Of a stretch of DNA of 64,000 nt, positions 30,777 to 45,400 are shown in pieces. This DNA is from Chondrosia reniformis (lineage: Eukaryota; Porifera; Demospongiae; Chondrillida; Chondrillidae): contig OX359193.1 in assembly GCA_947172415.1 (NCBI GenBank), positions 754,501-818,500 of the forward strand, in the 5' to 3' direction. The notes under the pieces were generated by a model. That model searched no databases, was not told the DNA's origin, and saw only the letters and a program-made list of their open reading frames with translations. The translations under genes were made by a program, and so were the position numbers. Position 1 is the first letter of the stretch; each line of letters begins with the position of its first letter.

Positions 30777-32176
30777 ATGAGGATAGTGAACGTGGAGGGA
30801 TTGGAAGAGTTTCTGTCCGTTTTAGCCAAAGAAGAGGCAGCAGGAGAGAAAATTCATGTGTTCTTCTGTGGTACTCATCTCGAAAGTGGCGAGAGCTGGT
30901 GTCCTGATTGCGCAACAGGTCAGACATCTCTATTATATATAGTAGATGACCATTTAGTTGGCTGACATGCACGTGGTTATATACATGCAGCTGTTTTAAA
31001 TGAATGAAAGTGAAAACTAGCTATTCGGAGTCTAACATGCGAGGCCATTGCTTACCAGATACCTTGGAGGGGTGATACTGTGATACAATGCCAATGGTAT
31101 TAGGAAGTTGGTGGGATAAGCTTTGTGCTTCATGCTCCATTGGTGGCTCATTTTTGTGGTAGTCTGAGTTGGTATGTAGTATTGTCAGTGCAAAGGTGTA
31201 CCAAAACACAAAGAATGAAATAGGATTTGGAATATTTGTGTGTTTTTTATGGGAATTATACGTATATACATGTGGTGACTTTTCTAGTATTTATATTTAT
31301 CACAAATTAATCTATATAAATTTTATTAAACTTCTTAATCAGCCGAGCCATTGATTAGAGGAGTTATTGAGAAGAAGGAGAATGGTGTCTTTATTCACTG
31401 TACTGTTGGAAATAGAGAAAGGCAAGTACAAGACATGTGAATTTTGTTAATCTTTTATCACAAGAGTAGAGTACACTGAAACTGTTGGTGAAGTATGAGT
31501 GATTGCAATGCCTTAGGTAAAATATGTGTCTTTCCCATTGTGCAAGTACATCCTGTTTGACCTTTGTACCCGTGACCTTGGCTCACGCTGCCACTACCAG
31601 ATCTCCATTCTTTTTCTGCATGACCCAGCAAATATGGAAGACACTAACAAATTCCATGGATATACAAGTAGTTTACTTCCTTTGGTAGTACTTCCATTAG
31701 GTGACAAAACTGTACTCAACATATTGCAAACATGTACAAAATAGAATTGTTCTCTCTCTAGCTCTATTTGTGTGTGTCTGTTGTTATAGTTGGAAGGATG
31801 CGTCCAATCCATTTAGAACTCACACAGCCTCAGCCTTGACAGCCGTCCCCACCTTCCTTATTTGGGGAAAGGTAAGGTTACCATGGTTGTATGATTATTA
31901 TATTTGGATCTCTTAAAAAGAAATTCAGTGAATTCAATGATTTTTGCATGCGAAATACTTGAGATATTCAGACAGTTATATGTATGGTGGAACAGCTCTG
32001 ATACCTGGTTATGTGTGGTTCCGATCCACCTGTTCATATGTAATAAGGTCCTTTGCCTCTCTTCTTCATATATAGTAAGGTCCTTTGCTTCTCTTCTTCA
32101 TATATAGCCAAACAGATTAATAGAGGAGGAATGTTTTAAAGTAGAAGATATTGAAAAATTCTTAAATGAAAACTGA
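30777..32176 (+). CDS. TXNDC17: Thioredoxin domain-containing protein 17 (TRP14)
   Basis: Four exons, 30777-30918, 31343-31421, 31790-31871 and 32108-32176, encode 123 residues, the same length as human TXNDC17. A cytosolic disulfide reductase. The active site is W-C-P-D-C, as in TRP14, preceded by H-V-F-F-C-G-T. Later blocks are A-E-P-L-I-R-G, V-F-I-H-C-T-V-G, F-R-T-H and A-V-P-T-F-L-I-W-G-K. Intron 2 appears to use a GC-AG donor (AAAG|GCAAGT at 31422); a GT donor in that place would break the frame. Next gene starts 81 bp downstream on the same strand. Confidence 0.93.
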
Positions 32177-32257
32177 CTTCATTAGATTTACTCTTCAAGT
32201 ATTGTGATTGATTTAGAATGGAGTTTTGGGTTAAGATGTTACGCAATAGGGTAAAAA

Positions 32258-32756
32258 ATGGCGGACGCTAGCAGCAGTACTAGTAGTACTAGTAATGAAA
32301 GTATTAGTCAAGAAAGCGGCCAAGATTTAGATCCGGATACTGTCCGATGTTTGGACATGTTTACAGCTTATAGAAACTGCATATGTAAGGTAGAATATGT
32401 AATATTGTATACTTACATGGAATTATGGTGATCGATGTCTCTGTACATGTACGATCGATCCAGCATCTAGATATCAGTTTCGTCAATACTACATTCATGG
32501 AAAGTTTAATGACTGCAAAATGGAACGCGCCATATTAACAAGCTGCTTCAAGTGGAAAGCGAAAAAGTCACAAGAAACAAAGGTAGAAGCGTTTCCATCT
32601 CCTAAATTGACCATTTGGTATTACCGTATACCCTTTTTAACCAACTTTTACATTTTATAGGAAATCTTTTTAAATAATTTGGCCAAAAGAGATGAACATA
32701 AATCTTATTCCAATCCAGTCTGGAAAGCTAGGACAAGCCCACCCAGGGACTGGTAG
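32258..32756 (+). CDS. C22orf39 / PANTS-like small Cys protein (UPF0545 type)
   Basis: Three exons, 32258-32384, 32464-32582 and 32661-32756, encode 113 residues. After a Ser-rich start come V-R-C-L-D-M-F-T-A-Y-R-N-C-I, then R-Y-Q-F-R-Q-Y-Y-I-H-G-K-F-N-D-C, C-F-K-W and a C-terminal V-W-K-A-R-T-S-P-P-R-D-W. These match the C...Y...C, Y-Y-[VI]-H-G, C...W and W..R..PP.DW pattern of human C22orf39 in order and spacing. The spaced Cys pairs recall twin-Cx9C-like folds. The vertebrate protein is reported as a synaptic regulator; the role in this organism is unknown. The stop directly follows D-W. Confidence 0.85.
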
Positions 32757-34570
32757 TGAAATGACTGCTGGGGGAGGGTCCAGTGTTTCTGTAACTATAT
32801 ATTTATAATTTATTATCAACTTTTATTTAACGAGTTCTATCTCTTGTATATATTATTAGGAATCTGTCATTTCAGAGATGTATATATACACATATATGAG
32901 TGTAATCGTTTTCACATAATACCAGTAAAAGTCCGATAGGGAACTAAACCTAGTGAGAGCTTTGGATGAGGATACAGGAGTTTTCTCTTCATTCTTCTGA
33001 TCCACTGGACCAGACAACTGTTTCCAGGAATACCACCCTTCATCCGTGACCATGGGAGTCCTTGTAGTTCTTAAATCATTGTAAATCAAAGAACATATAT
33101 ACAGTACTTGTACGTACTCAGATGACAACATGTATAATTAATGTTTTGTAGTAATTAGAATTAAAGAAGAGTTCTAGTGTGATATCCTTGATGAACAATC
33201 CAATTTTGTGTTGCTTGTCCCGTTGGTTTATTGCAGTAGCTCTGTTACAGCTGGAATGAGAGAATTATCTATAATCCATCATCCCTCTCCACTGCACTAA
33301 ACACTTGCTCACTTGCAGACACCAATTATTAGCTTCATCATCTCATAGGAAATATTTCATACATGCCTGTGAATTATGCTGAAATCAAGTATTAGCTCCA
33401 TATCTTGGCATTTGTTAGAGTTATGGCACTAAATGTACACTAAATTCTGAGAGCTAGGGCAAATATGAATGTAAATGAAATTTTCTAAAAGTCTTTGTCA
33501 ATACATCATTCTCTCTTGAGTTAGGAATTAGACTTAGAGTACAGCCGGTCTAGTTAAAATATCGATCATAAACATTAATATCGTACAGGCGATAAATATC
33601 GGACCTCGCACTATCTCTAGTTTTATGTATCATGAAAAGTCGCTCTCCTCCCTCCACCAAGACATATACAGGCTTTTATCCATTTGCCATAGTTTTGAGA
33701 TGTATTGGAAATACTGCGTATGTGTGTAAAATTGCTTGGAACGATTCACTGGTCTGGAATTAAAGTGGAATAAATTGACGATTTCTCGAAAATAATTGGG
33801 AACAAAAAGGTCGCTCTCCTCGGCCCATCAAGACACTTACAGGATTTTTTCCGTTTTCCCCAGTTTTCAGATGATCCACAAATACTGCTTATGTCTTTAA
33901 ACTTGCATGGAACAATTCATTGATCTAGAAATAACTAGAAATATATTAAAAAAGGTCCCAACCACAACCGTTTTCTTTGGACAAAACTTCATATAAATAG
34001 AAGCGAAAAACCTTATATAGTAGGCCTACCTGGACACATCTCTATGGTGGTTGCGGTTCCCATAGAGGTTGGTAGCGCTTAGACTCTGAAGCTGTCTCCT
34101 AATCGGTTGGTGCCATAGAGACGTGCTCACCAATAATCCGGATTTCGGGGGGGTTCCACGTAATGTGGGATTGGCATCTGATATCTTAGGATTCATATGA
34201 GTCGGCCATATCGAGAAGAACTGGTTCTTCTCACGCAAGTGACACCCAAAGCTCAACTCGGCAGAGCGTTACCACCGATCCCGGCCTATGAGCGTCGTGG
34301 ATGGTAGCGTTCGGTATGGTCCAGCTTTTTTGCTTTGGAGTTTGGTTGGCTGTCGATTGACGAAATTTCACTTTAACAAGATCCATATCAAAATATATGG
34401 ATAGATAGTACTTCAATAACAATCAAGTACTACACAGTGCATATCCCTATGTATAAAAAATTGGAAAGTATTCTAGATTTTCAGATATAGTTTGGAATTT
34501 TGTCTTTATTATATTATACCTTCTAACGGTCGGCCATATATAGTTATTACGCAATTTTCTCTAACAAAAC
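32757..34570. other. Intergenic repeats between convergent genes
   Basis: No gene is seen. 32925-33075 is a copy of the dispersed repeat (CTTTGGATGAGGATACAGGA, TCCACTGGACCAGACAACTG). 33635-33960 holds two diverged copies of a ~190-bp segment (AAAAGTCGCTCTCCTC and AAAAGGTCGCTCTCCTC; AAATACTGC[GT]TATGT in each). 33961-34450 is more GC-rich, with no ORF that looks real. Confidence 0.6.
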
Positions 34571-36300
34571 AGTACATTAACTGTAGTTCTGTAACTCCAT
34601 CAAATGGAGAGATATGAAGCTAAATCTTATTGTCAGCATTCACAGACATCCTATAGAGCATGTCCAATGGGTTTGTGCAATTTTGATGAAACTTAAAATT
34701 TGCCCTATCTCTCACCATACATACATTAATTTTGTATACCAGAAGTTAATGTACATTGAGGGCTGTAACTCTTTCAAATGGAGAGATATGAAGCTAAACC
34801 TTTGTGTCAGCATTCACAGACATCTATACAACATGTCCAATGGGTTTTTGAAATTTTGATGAAACTTAAAAGTTGCCTTATCTCTCACCATACATTAACT
34901 TGGTATACCAGAAGTTAATGTACATTGAGGGCTGTAACTCTATCAAATGGAGAGATATGAAGCTAAACCTTTGTGTCAGCATTCACAGACATCTATAGAG
35001 CATGTCCAATGGGTTTTTGAAATTTTGATGAAACTTAAAATTTGCCCTATCTCTCACCATTCGTACATTAACTTTGTTTACCAGAAGTTAATGTACATTG
35101 AGGGCTGTAACTCTATCAAATGGAGAGATATGAAGCTGTGACTTGGTGTCAGCATTCACAGACACCTATAGAATATGTCCAATGAGATTTTGAAATTTTA
35201 ATGGAACTTAAAATTTGCCCTATATCTCTCACCATACAATAACTTTGTATACCAGATATAAATGTACATTGAGTGTTATAACTCTATCAAACAGAAAGAT
35301 ATGAAGTTTATACTTCGTGTCAGCATTCACAGACACCTATAGAGTATGTCCAATGAGATTTTGAAATTTTGATGGAACTTAAAATTTGCCCTATCTCTCA
35401 CCATACATTAACTTTGTATACAAGAATTTAATGTACATTGAGTATTATAACTCTATCAAACAGTAAGATATAAAGTTAATACTTTGTGTCAGCATTCACA
35501 GTCACCTATAGAGTATGTCCAATGAGTTTTTGAAATTTTGATGGAACTTAAAATTTGCCCTATCTCTCACCATACATTAACTTTGTATACTAGATATAAA
35601 GGTACATTGAGTATTATAACTCTATCAAACAGAAAGATATGAAGCTTATACTTCGTGTCAGCATTCACAGACACCTATAGAGTATGTCCAATGAGATTTT
35701 GAAATTTTGATGGAACTTAAAATTTGCCCTATATCTCTCACCATACAATAACTTTGTATACCAGATATAAATGTACATTGAGTGTTATAACTCTATCAAA
35801 CAGAAAGATATGAAGTTTATACTTCGTGTCAGCATTCACAGACACCTATAGAGTATGTCCAATGAGATTTTGAAATTTTGATGGAACTTAAAATTTGCCC
35901 TATCTCTCACCATACATTAACTTTGTATACAAGAATTTAATGACTTTTGTACATTGAGTATTATAACTTTATCAAATAGAAAGATATGAAGTCAATACTT
36001 TGTGTCAGCATTCACAGACACCTATAGAGTATGTCCAATGAGATTTTGAAATTTTGATGGAACTTAAAATTTGCCCTATCTCTCACCATACATTAACTTT
36101 GTATACAAGAATTTAATGACTTTTGTACATTGAGTATTATAACTTTATCAAATAGAAAGATATGAAGTCAATACTTTGTGTCAGCATTCACAGACACCTA
36201 TAGAGTATGTCCAATGAGTTTTTGAAATTTTGATGGAACTTAAAATTTGCCCTATATCTCTCACCGTACATTAACTTTGTATACCAAAATGTAATGTACA
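34571..36300 (+). repeat. Satellite of about ten ~170-bp units
   Basis: The anchor GTACATTGAG recurs at 34751, 34920, 35093, 35263, 35433, 35602, 35773, 35949 and 36125, spacing 169-176 bp; a diverged first unit begins near 34571. Each unit contains GTCAGCATTCACAGACA, ATGTCCAATG[AG]G and TTTGCCCTATCTCTCACCAT. The last two junctions carry an extra GACTTTT. Short ORFs here repeat with the unit and are not genes. Confidence 0.95.
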
Positions 36301-36435
36301 TACGTATATACCAAACACAATCATAGCTTACAATAAATCATTTATTTAAATAAAGTGAGTTATGGTACAAAGGCCATTCTTGAAGATAAAATTTAGTGTT
36401 CAAAAAAGTGATAAATATAATAAAGTACATTTTGG

Positions 36436-39400
36436 TTACATCACAGAACAGCACTCTGATTTGACTACTTGCACATTAGACTGTCCAGAAGCAACACTGC
36501 ATGGCAAGGGGAGGAAGAAGAATACTATTAATATTGAGTTTAATTTTATATCCTAAAATTTATGATAATATGCCCATTCTGTTTCTAGGTCCTTTCTTGG
36601 AGCCATATGAATTATTTATATTACTGTGGTATTTTGTAACTTGCACTGTATATATATTGTTAATAATTTATTACAATGACACATGCATGTTGGAAGGACA
36701 CTAGGCCAAGCTGAGTCACAAAGATACAAATAGTTAAAGTGAACTGTAGTGTTAATACAATACCACATAATTTCTATTTGGATTTGTTGATTTTCAATTT
36801 CTCAAACTATTTTGTTTACAATTCTACTTAAATGCATTGTGTTCAAAAAGTTATATAATTATTATTACAAAATATTTTTAAATTTGCATTTTGTACATGT
36901 ACATATGTACGTATGTACGTATATATAAGTGCGGTGAGTAATAGAACTTCATACGTAACTGACCTACCTCATGGCATCCTGAACTAGTTTTGGGACTAAT
37001 CCACTACCACTGTCTGGAGGCTTCGTCCTCCTCTTATATTTACTAACCAGTGGAGTATGCTATCACATTCAGAACAAAGGAACAATACTAACATAACACA
37101 CATATGTATTCTTATATAACACATACGTACATACCGTGATACATACATGAAAGGGTTATGTGTTACGTTTATATGGAAGATATACGTACATTTGAACATC
37201 AGCAACATTTCAAAAAACTGAAAAATTGGATGTTTGACCCATAGGTCTTCTTCAGCAATGGAGAACTACAATTTTTGAAATGCTGATGTTCAAATATATT
37301 ATTACCTCCCAGATTGAATATGCATATACGTATATATATATATATATATATTAACTTGCACTGTATATAACACATACAACAGACAGCACACACGTATATA
37401 TATGTATGTAGGTTAAACGTAGTGTGAGGAGTATTGTTGTGCATACCTCATGGTTGTCATGGTGATCCTCTCCTCTGTCTCCTCCTCCTCCAGAAGAGCT
37501 GTCTGAACTATTTCCCTGATCTACTCTGTCATGCTGTTTGTTACTATGGCAACCATCTTCTTGTGTGGCTTCCTCATTGCTGCCACTCTCCCTGCTGGAG
37601 ACACTCCCACTTCTGTCAATACCTGTCAGATCCTCTTCAGAGCGTGAGTTTATAATGGTGGATGTAAGGGGGTAGGGGGAGGGCTAAGGGGAGAAAGAAA
37701 AACAATGACTAATGATCTCCGTACGTATGTATTAAATAGCAGATTATACGTAGGTCCTGATTTATAAAGAAATCAACTAGTTTAGCTGTCTAGAGTACTT
37801 TGATGTCTCTACACTAGTATCATACAGCCTAGTCCTTTGTAGAGTACCAGGTCCTGAGCATAACTCACTAAATGTATGCTGTTTGACTGAAGACTTTCAC
37901 TGTCTTCTGCCTGTTTCGTAGGAGTGACGTGGATGGTTCGTGGTTTTAGCTTTAGACTGAGTTCTGACGGATCTTGCTTGGAAGTGTTTACAGAACGAGA
38001 GGCATTCTGACGACTAATAGACTCCATTAGCTCCCTGAGGTATACACACAAATGTAGACATTACACTACACATAATTCCACTGTAAAATATAATGAGAAA
38101 GAAATTAAAACTACAAGGACTACACTAGCCAACTCCCCTACCTCAATTACATGCACATACTTTGAAGTCAAATACAAATTACTGAGAAATGGGTATTCTT
38201 TGATTAACATGCAGAGTGAAGACAATCCAGTAAACACTTACACTGTGAAATTTCCCACAGTAAAATACTTGCATACACTAATGAACAGTTTATTGGAATA
38301 TTATAGCAACACATATTTTGAATACTTTTACTCATCCCAAAATGGTACATATGAGATTCACTGTTAATACATGTACTTGCACGCATGTTCACAATCATAA
38401 CCTGTGTCACACTATAGAAATACTACTTCTAACACTTTGCTAGAGCACACAATCTCTGGTAGAACAGATGCACAAATTTGAACTGCTCTATTATTACTTA
38501 CTGAATGACCTTTCGAAGACTCTCAATCCACGAGTACACCTCTTCCTGTTTGGTGGCAAAGAGCAAAAGAGATGTATCTTCGTTGGCTACCTGAAGAATT
38601 AGAATAACCACATCATAACACTTGCCTTCACATTACTCTTCTCTCTTAGAGCTCTACCAGTGTCTTATACATACATATGCTCATAATATCTTTGAGAATC
38701 ACTAACGCTGCTTGGATATAGAAATTGAATCTCTCTTCATTCATTGCTGATGAAGACCTGGGGGTCAACATGTGCAATTCTGTATCCAAGTAGTGTTGCT
38801 GATGCTCAAAGATACTAAAATTTGGCAGGCAATATATTTGGTGAAATGCCCAATTTTAGCATTTGGCGAGTTTAATTCTTCGCCAAATTCACGAATGCAG
38901 CTATCGATTTCGAAGGTAACGATACATTACAGGGCGAGCTTCTAACTACTCGCCAAATTGCCAAATTTAAGTCCTCGCCAAATTTACCCACTATACGGTA
39001 ATCAATTTGTATGCATGTATATACGCATGTATGCATGTGTGTATGTACCCTGAATAGTGCTCCAGGTTGTCCCTGACTCTCTCCAAGCACTAGACCAACA
39101 CTTGAGTTTAGCAGTGGAAGAACATACCTACACTCATAAGTCCTACGTACATAATATATGCAAGATGATAACCAAACCACAACCATTTCATTATGACAAA
39201 GGTAACACAGAGAGGCTAAGGTTGGGGAATTGAACACAAATGACAGATCTTACATACAGAAGTTAATAGCTGTTCTATTACTAAGCGTCAATTCCCACAA
39301 CAATACTTCAATGATTACAGAAACAGTCAACCAGTTTACAAACCATTATTACATGATATGCACACACAGGATCTCTATATAAAATGTCAATTACATATTT

Positions 39401-42400
39401 GACGGATGGATGGATTTGGTACTGCTGTATTGCATAAGTACATCAAGCATACTTTGAAGATCTGGTGGGTCTTGCATACACTAGCATGTCTGAAAAGAGA
39501 AAGAACATTCTCTCTTTTGCTTTCCTGGAACTCCTACACACCTGCACATACGTACGTACACATACAAAACAAAATTGAATCACAAATACATTGAGATTGG
39601 TCTCTGAAGTGGAAATGTATTTTGATGACAGACCTTCATGAGTCGTCCTTCTCTAACAAACTTCCTTCCTGGAGAGAGCAGGCCGGGGACGTTGGAACCA
39701 GTGAGATTCTTTTGGATTTCAAGGATTTTACGCGAGTTCTCTTGGGCTCGTAGATGCTCATTTATGTAGTCTGTCATATCGTTCATCTTCGAGCACACAT
39801 CTGTAAACACACATTTGATTGGTTATGTGAAACACATTTCATCTCGCTAAACCCACCAATGTGTATAACAAACTATAATGAGAAGTATGGGAATATAAGA
39901 AAGTACATATAAGTACATACATACATAAGCATGCATACTCAAAAGATGCAGAATGTCAAATTAAGGTCTCCACATTTAACGTTATACCTTAAACCACGTA
40001 CATGTAGCAGTTTACCTGATCCCTTAAATGACTATTTTGCATGAATAATCAACACACCATTTTCCTACATACCATGTCAATTCTACAGTAAACAGCCCAT
40101 AACTAGCAGAACACTGAAGAGCTACCGTAATTTGGGAAATTTTCATTGTTACAATATTTTTGTGGTTGGCCCAAACCACGAAAATCTATCACACAAAATT
40201 TTCTCTCATTCCTTGTTCATGCGAAGTGCAAATCAAAGAAGTGCACGTTTGGCTTAGATCACGAAAATATTTCAACACAAAAATGTTTCCCATGAACATT
40301 TCCCGACTTATACTATGCGAACACTTACTTACCTTTTAATCTTGCATAATCAAGATGAGTCTCTTTAGTGTGTTTCAAGAGGTCTTGAAGGAGAAGTCTA
40401 TACCTAATAAGGAAATTCATTCAGACAGTTAAGGTAGTTACACCCATCCTTGTTGTACAAGCCAGTTAAACCCAAACAAGTAGTTCGAGTTTAAAAACTC
40501 GTGGGGCTGCCGCCCCCCAAATTTACTCGAACTACTTGGCCGTATCGTTGGCATTTAATATATATATTCGTAATACTAACGATTGAGGACGCTTAAGTGT
40601 CCTGAACATTATAAATAGCGACAGAAAAGCTTCGTTAACTAAAGCTTCCTGAACGCCGCCATTTGCAAAACGATGTATTGATGTATAAATTAAGTATTAT
40701 AAAGTATTATAATAGTTGCGTATATATGAACCTGTATTAAATATATATCGACGTATAAATAAAGTGTTATAATAGTTGCGTATCAACCCATATTATATAT
40801 ATATCTTTCCGTAACATGAAGCCATACAACGTAATCGGCAAATGAAAACAATATAAGGGGCTGCCATAGGCAGCCCCTAAAAATGATGTGTAGTGGATTA
40901 GTCAAATTAAGCACTCAAGGAAGTCATTCTCTCTATATATATACTTATATATGTATACTCAAGGGGTGGTAATACATCTCTATGTCTATAAAGTGCTATA
41001 CCTGGGTATTCTCTGGATAGGGGTGATAAGAAGTGATTCCAACTTTAAATTTTGACATTCAGGTAAAAATTCTGTTGCAACTTTGAAATTTAAAAAATCC
41101 TGACTTCTTTTTTCCCAAATCTGCAAAATTTAATTATTACACATTATCTTATGAGAATAGCAGTAAGTGCAGATATAACATAACATAATCACTTACTGAA
41201 ATAAAGTCATATATGACACTGCATATATTATTTATTAACACTTAATGTTCTATCACTTAAAGTGTATAACAATTGAACTGAAACACTGGGTGTCATACAA
41301 TACTTGTGGTTTAGCTGTCATCTGATTTACAGATAAGGTCAAACATAGGGCTCTCACATTTAACATCTCCAGGGCACCATTGTAGTTGTCAGCATAGACG
41401 GCATACACCTTGAGGAAGGGACCCATGTTGATAAAGGCGTCCACTGGACCCTTTTGCCTGATACAAGTGTAAAGCTCCTTGTTCAAAGAGAGAATATGTT
41501 CAATGTTTCCAAAGATGGCTTGATTCACTTCAGCCGGGAGAAGAGATCGTGCTTCAATTGGCTTCAAGAACATCTATATACATACGTACATATGAACTCA
41601 CACAAGTAGAATGAAACAATTCTGCATACACTATAATAGCGTACATGCGTAGGACTAAAAAAAAAGAAACAGATAATGACTCCCAGGGTCACCAACGATA
41701 AGGGGAATTCCCAGAAATAACTGTCGGGCCCAGTTGAGAAAGGAAGGAAGAAAAGAAGCCTAACTTATGATAACCATATTTTATGGAATATGGGGTCTAG
41801 ATAATTCATATGTATGTACGTACGTAGATAGTAAATACATTACACAATATTTAACCATTACTGTTAATATATTAGTATGTATGTACATATATACGTATAT
41901 CATGTACGTATATTGCTCTAGTATCTACATAAAATGTATTATATACGTACGTATGTACAAAGTTATAGCATTGAATATCAAAAGTTAGTTTCATAATGAT
42001 TCACAATAGGACAGCACTACCACACTCACATCGACTATAATCTGCAGCTGAGAGATATAGGACTGCTCAGTGTAATAGATCTCATTGACAACCTTCTGCC
42101 TTCTTGTCAAGTTTGGGCTACCTATAGCATCAGAAACACTTATCAGTCTCATTGTGTGACTAATCAAACCACAACCGTTTAATCAAACCACAACCGTTTA
42201 ATCAAACCACAACCGTTTAATCAAACCACAACCGTTTAATCACTACTCATAAAGTGGGAAAACAAGAGTGAAATACTGGGAATTGAAACCGGATGACAAC
42301 CATTGCTCTGCTCTTGAGCTATTCATGCGTGACTCCATCTTTCTCCCTCTGACACAAAACTATTCATCTAACATCATTACAATATTGGGTGATTTGAAAT

Positions 42401-45400
42401 AAATGGTACTCCTTGGTGGCCATTTTAAAACTGACATAATCAGAGTGGTTGGTGGGTAGCTATCACAATTATTAGAGAAGACCAAACTGCAAGTTTCCAC
42501 CAAATATGGAATGAGTTTTAAGTGAGACTGTACATAGGAGGTGAGTGCTGAGGGTAATATCAAGAATTTCAGGAATGGGTCATGGAAATCCTTCTCAACA
42601 GATTATCAGTAGAGGTGGTGAATACTAGCACAGGAAGGAAAGACATTATTGGAGGTGATGGAATTTCCTCTCATTCCATTACCATCACCATTATTCAGCA
42701 GGGCAGGTTAAACAGTGAAATAACTGATTATAAACAGATATGTAGGTATGTGGTACTCAGATAATTCTTATTTCCCATAGTTATGTAATCATTGTACTAT
42801 ATATACGTACATATAATAGTGGTACTATTAAAAATCCCTACATGACTACTAAACAGCTCTAAACTGTAATGAGATCATAACGAGTATCCATCTATAGGTG
42901 TTGCTATGGATAACAGTAATTTCCCGGAAAAGTAGAAAACCTTTCTCTAGCTATTAAACAACTAATGTACTTCGTCCTCATTTAATGCAGAATAATAATT
43001 ATCGTCTCTCAATAGCAGTATGAACTGGTATTATGAATGATTATGTAGGAAATCCATTTATAAACATAAATGCATGTACAATCGTTGATCATGCAATTGT
43101 GAGGTGCAATATACTTATTATGTGTATATACAAACCTAGCTCCTCTTATACCCATCAACAACACAATGCTACTACACATTTGAGCTACTACACAACAGGG
43201 GATATATATATATACGTGTGTATACAGGTGACCAATGGGACTTGCAACCTTTACAACTGACATCTAACAAGGTATCTACAAGAGACATTTTGATAAGAGA
43301 TAATTAGTTGTTGCTATGGATACCAGTTTTAACAGTTAAATTTTGATGAGATGTTCTAGTTAATCTTATTTCATTACTTCTCTACACAATACCTGACAAC
43401 TTTAATTAAATTACTGACCTATGCAATATAATACGTACCTATAATATTGTCCTAAAGATCAATCATAGCAAAGAGACTTGAAAGACATTTTAATTGTGTT
43501 TATTACAATTAGATCATCTTGCTGTCCCCTCTAAAAATAAATTACATTACGTGTATTAACAGATAAGTTATACAGTGCGCACTTCACAACAGAGAATGGA
43601 ATAGCCTTGCATTTCCATGGCAACTGACAAGCAATTACAAGGTAACACTCGACACTAATTTATGAAAGAGTTAATAATTACATTAACACTGTAATGTGTT
43701 ACTTATGCGTCAAGTAGTAATTCTTAAGAAACATCGTCCTGTACTTAACATGTACACAATTAGCTACCAATACAGTCAATGGTAATACAGATGTACGTAT
43801 GAACATCATCGCTGAAGTGTAGAATTAACAAAGTCATTTATGCCTTTAGTGACAATCAATTAAATGGTAGAGCTGAGCTAATTACAAATTTTGGAATTTT
43901 TAAGCGTTAATAATTAATGTGATTATAGATGGTAATTTCTGTAAGAGAAAAGAAATTGAAATTATCACCTCATCTGTATGGTGAATACAAGCACGCTCAC
44001 TCCATATATAGCAAGTACACATATCACATACATGAGCCAAGAAAATCATTAAAAGATCAAGAAGAAGACAAAGACTTCCAGGTCACTGATGAAGGGTGGG
44101 ATTTCCAGAAACACCTGTCTGGCCCAGTGGATCAGAAGAATGAAGAGAAGACTCTTGTATCCTCATCCAAAGCTCTCACTAGGTTTAGTTCCCTATAGGC
44201 CTTTTACTCTATAGAGCATGTTGAAAGTGTTAGGAATACATTGTCATTGTCAATGAGGTCTAGAACCTGTACTCATTTGAACAGGCAAGGAGAGTTCATA
44301 TCTACCACAAGACTGACATGCCATAAAGTTCCCCTACAGAATTAGTTCCCGGAGGACTAAAATGACACTGCTGTGCTTACCAAATTGGTTGCACTTTGCT
44401 GAACTAGTCACTCCATTCCTGCCATTAAAGACATTTGACCAGTAAAGAAGGAATTGTTAAGAGTGCCTACCTACGTATAATTAAAAACGTTCTTCACTCT
44501 CACAGACATCTCAGTGGGTCTTATCCAATGGACATTAAATTACAAGTCTACAGTGAAGTGTCACTCCTACTTACCTACTGAAACTAGAGTGCAAGGGTGT
44601 GAGGTGGTAGCATGGGAAAGTCAATACCAAGGCTTAAACTGTTAAAACTGCACAAAGTGAGATACGTAAGTAAAGAGTAATAGAAGAACATACCAAAAAT
44701 GATAGACATTGGATTACTTGATATTTGAAATTCAAAGGAGACATTCAATCAATCTAGCTACCTATATGTAGTAGAATCTATCAATCCACACACCATATAC
44801 GCATACATATATTGACATCATGGAGGAGGAGGAGAGAGGATAACATCATAAAGTAAAAAGCATCTTTGATCTTTTCTGGACAACCTATGGAAGCCATTTA
44901 ACACATTATGGTATATTAGAGAGACATTAAACAAATACAGTATTCCAAAAACAACATCAAATAGTCTGTCACAGGTCTCCTTGAGATTTGATTTGTTAAT
45001 GACTGCAGGCGTGACATTCTAGGGAACAGTAGTCCAACAATGTGGAAAGGAATTCTTAAGGAATCACTATTAAGAGGAAATGGACTGCCAGCTTTGGAGG
45101 GAAGGAGTCTGGTGGCCGTAACCTGGGAAACCATGGCAGTTCATCACAAGGAACTGGCATGATGTCAGACATTTAGGTGCAGACTTATCTGTGGGGAACA
45201 GAAAATTTCCACTTGATTAACTAATGCACATTCCAAACAATGATTAAAGGGTAGATACACAGACTTAATTGTACTGGACACATGTACAAGAAGGAGATAT
45301 CACAAATGAACACAACATCTTTGAAACACTCACAAATAGACTGTATGGCATGTCAGTCAGTTCATAGGAAAGGAGTGTAGGGAACACAGAAGAATTGGAC

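Noticed and set aside
34614-35141. Repeated ORFs containing LCVSIHRH-like peptides
   Set aside because: They repeat with the 170-bp satellite and break in later units; no coding bias or splice sites.
44916-45134. Possible alternative exon (minus) in RhoGEF intron 1
   Set aside because: It has a good acceptor and 66 open codons, but in the phase required by exon 1 it stops after about 17 codons and no donor follows. Left as unproven.
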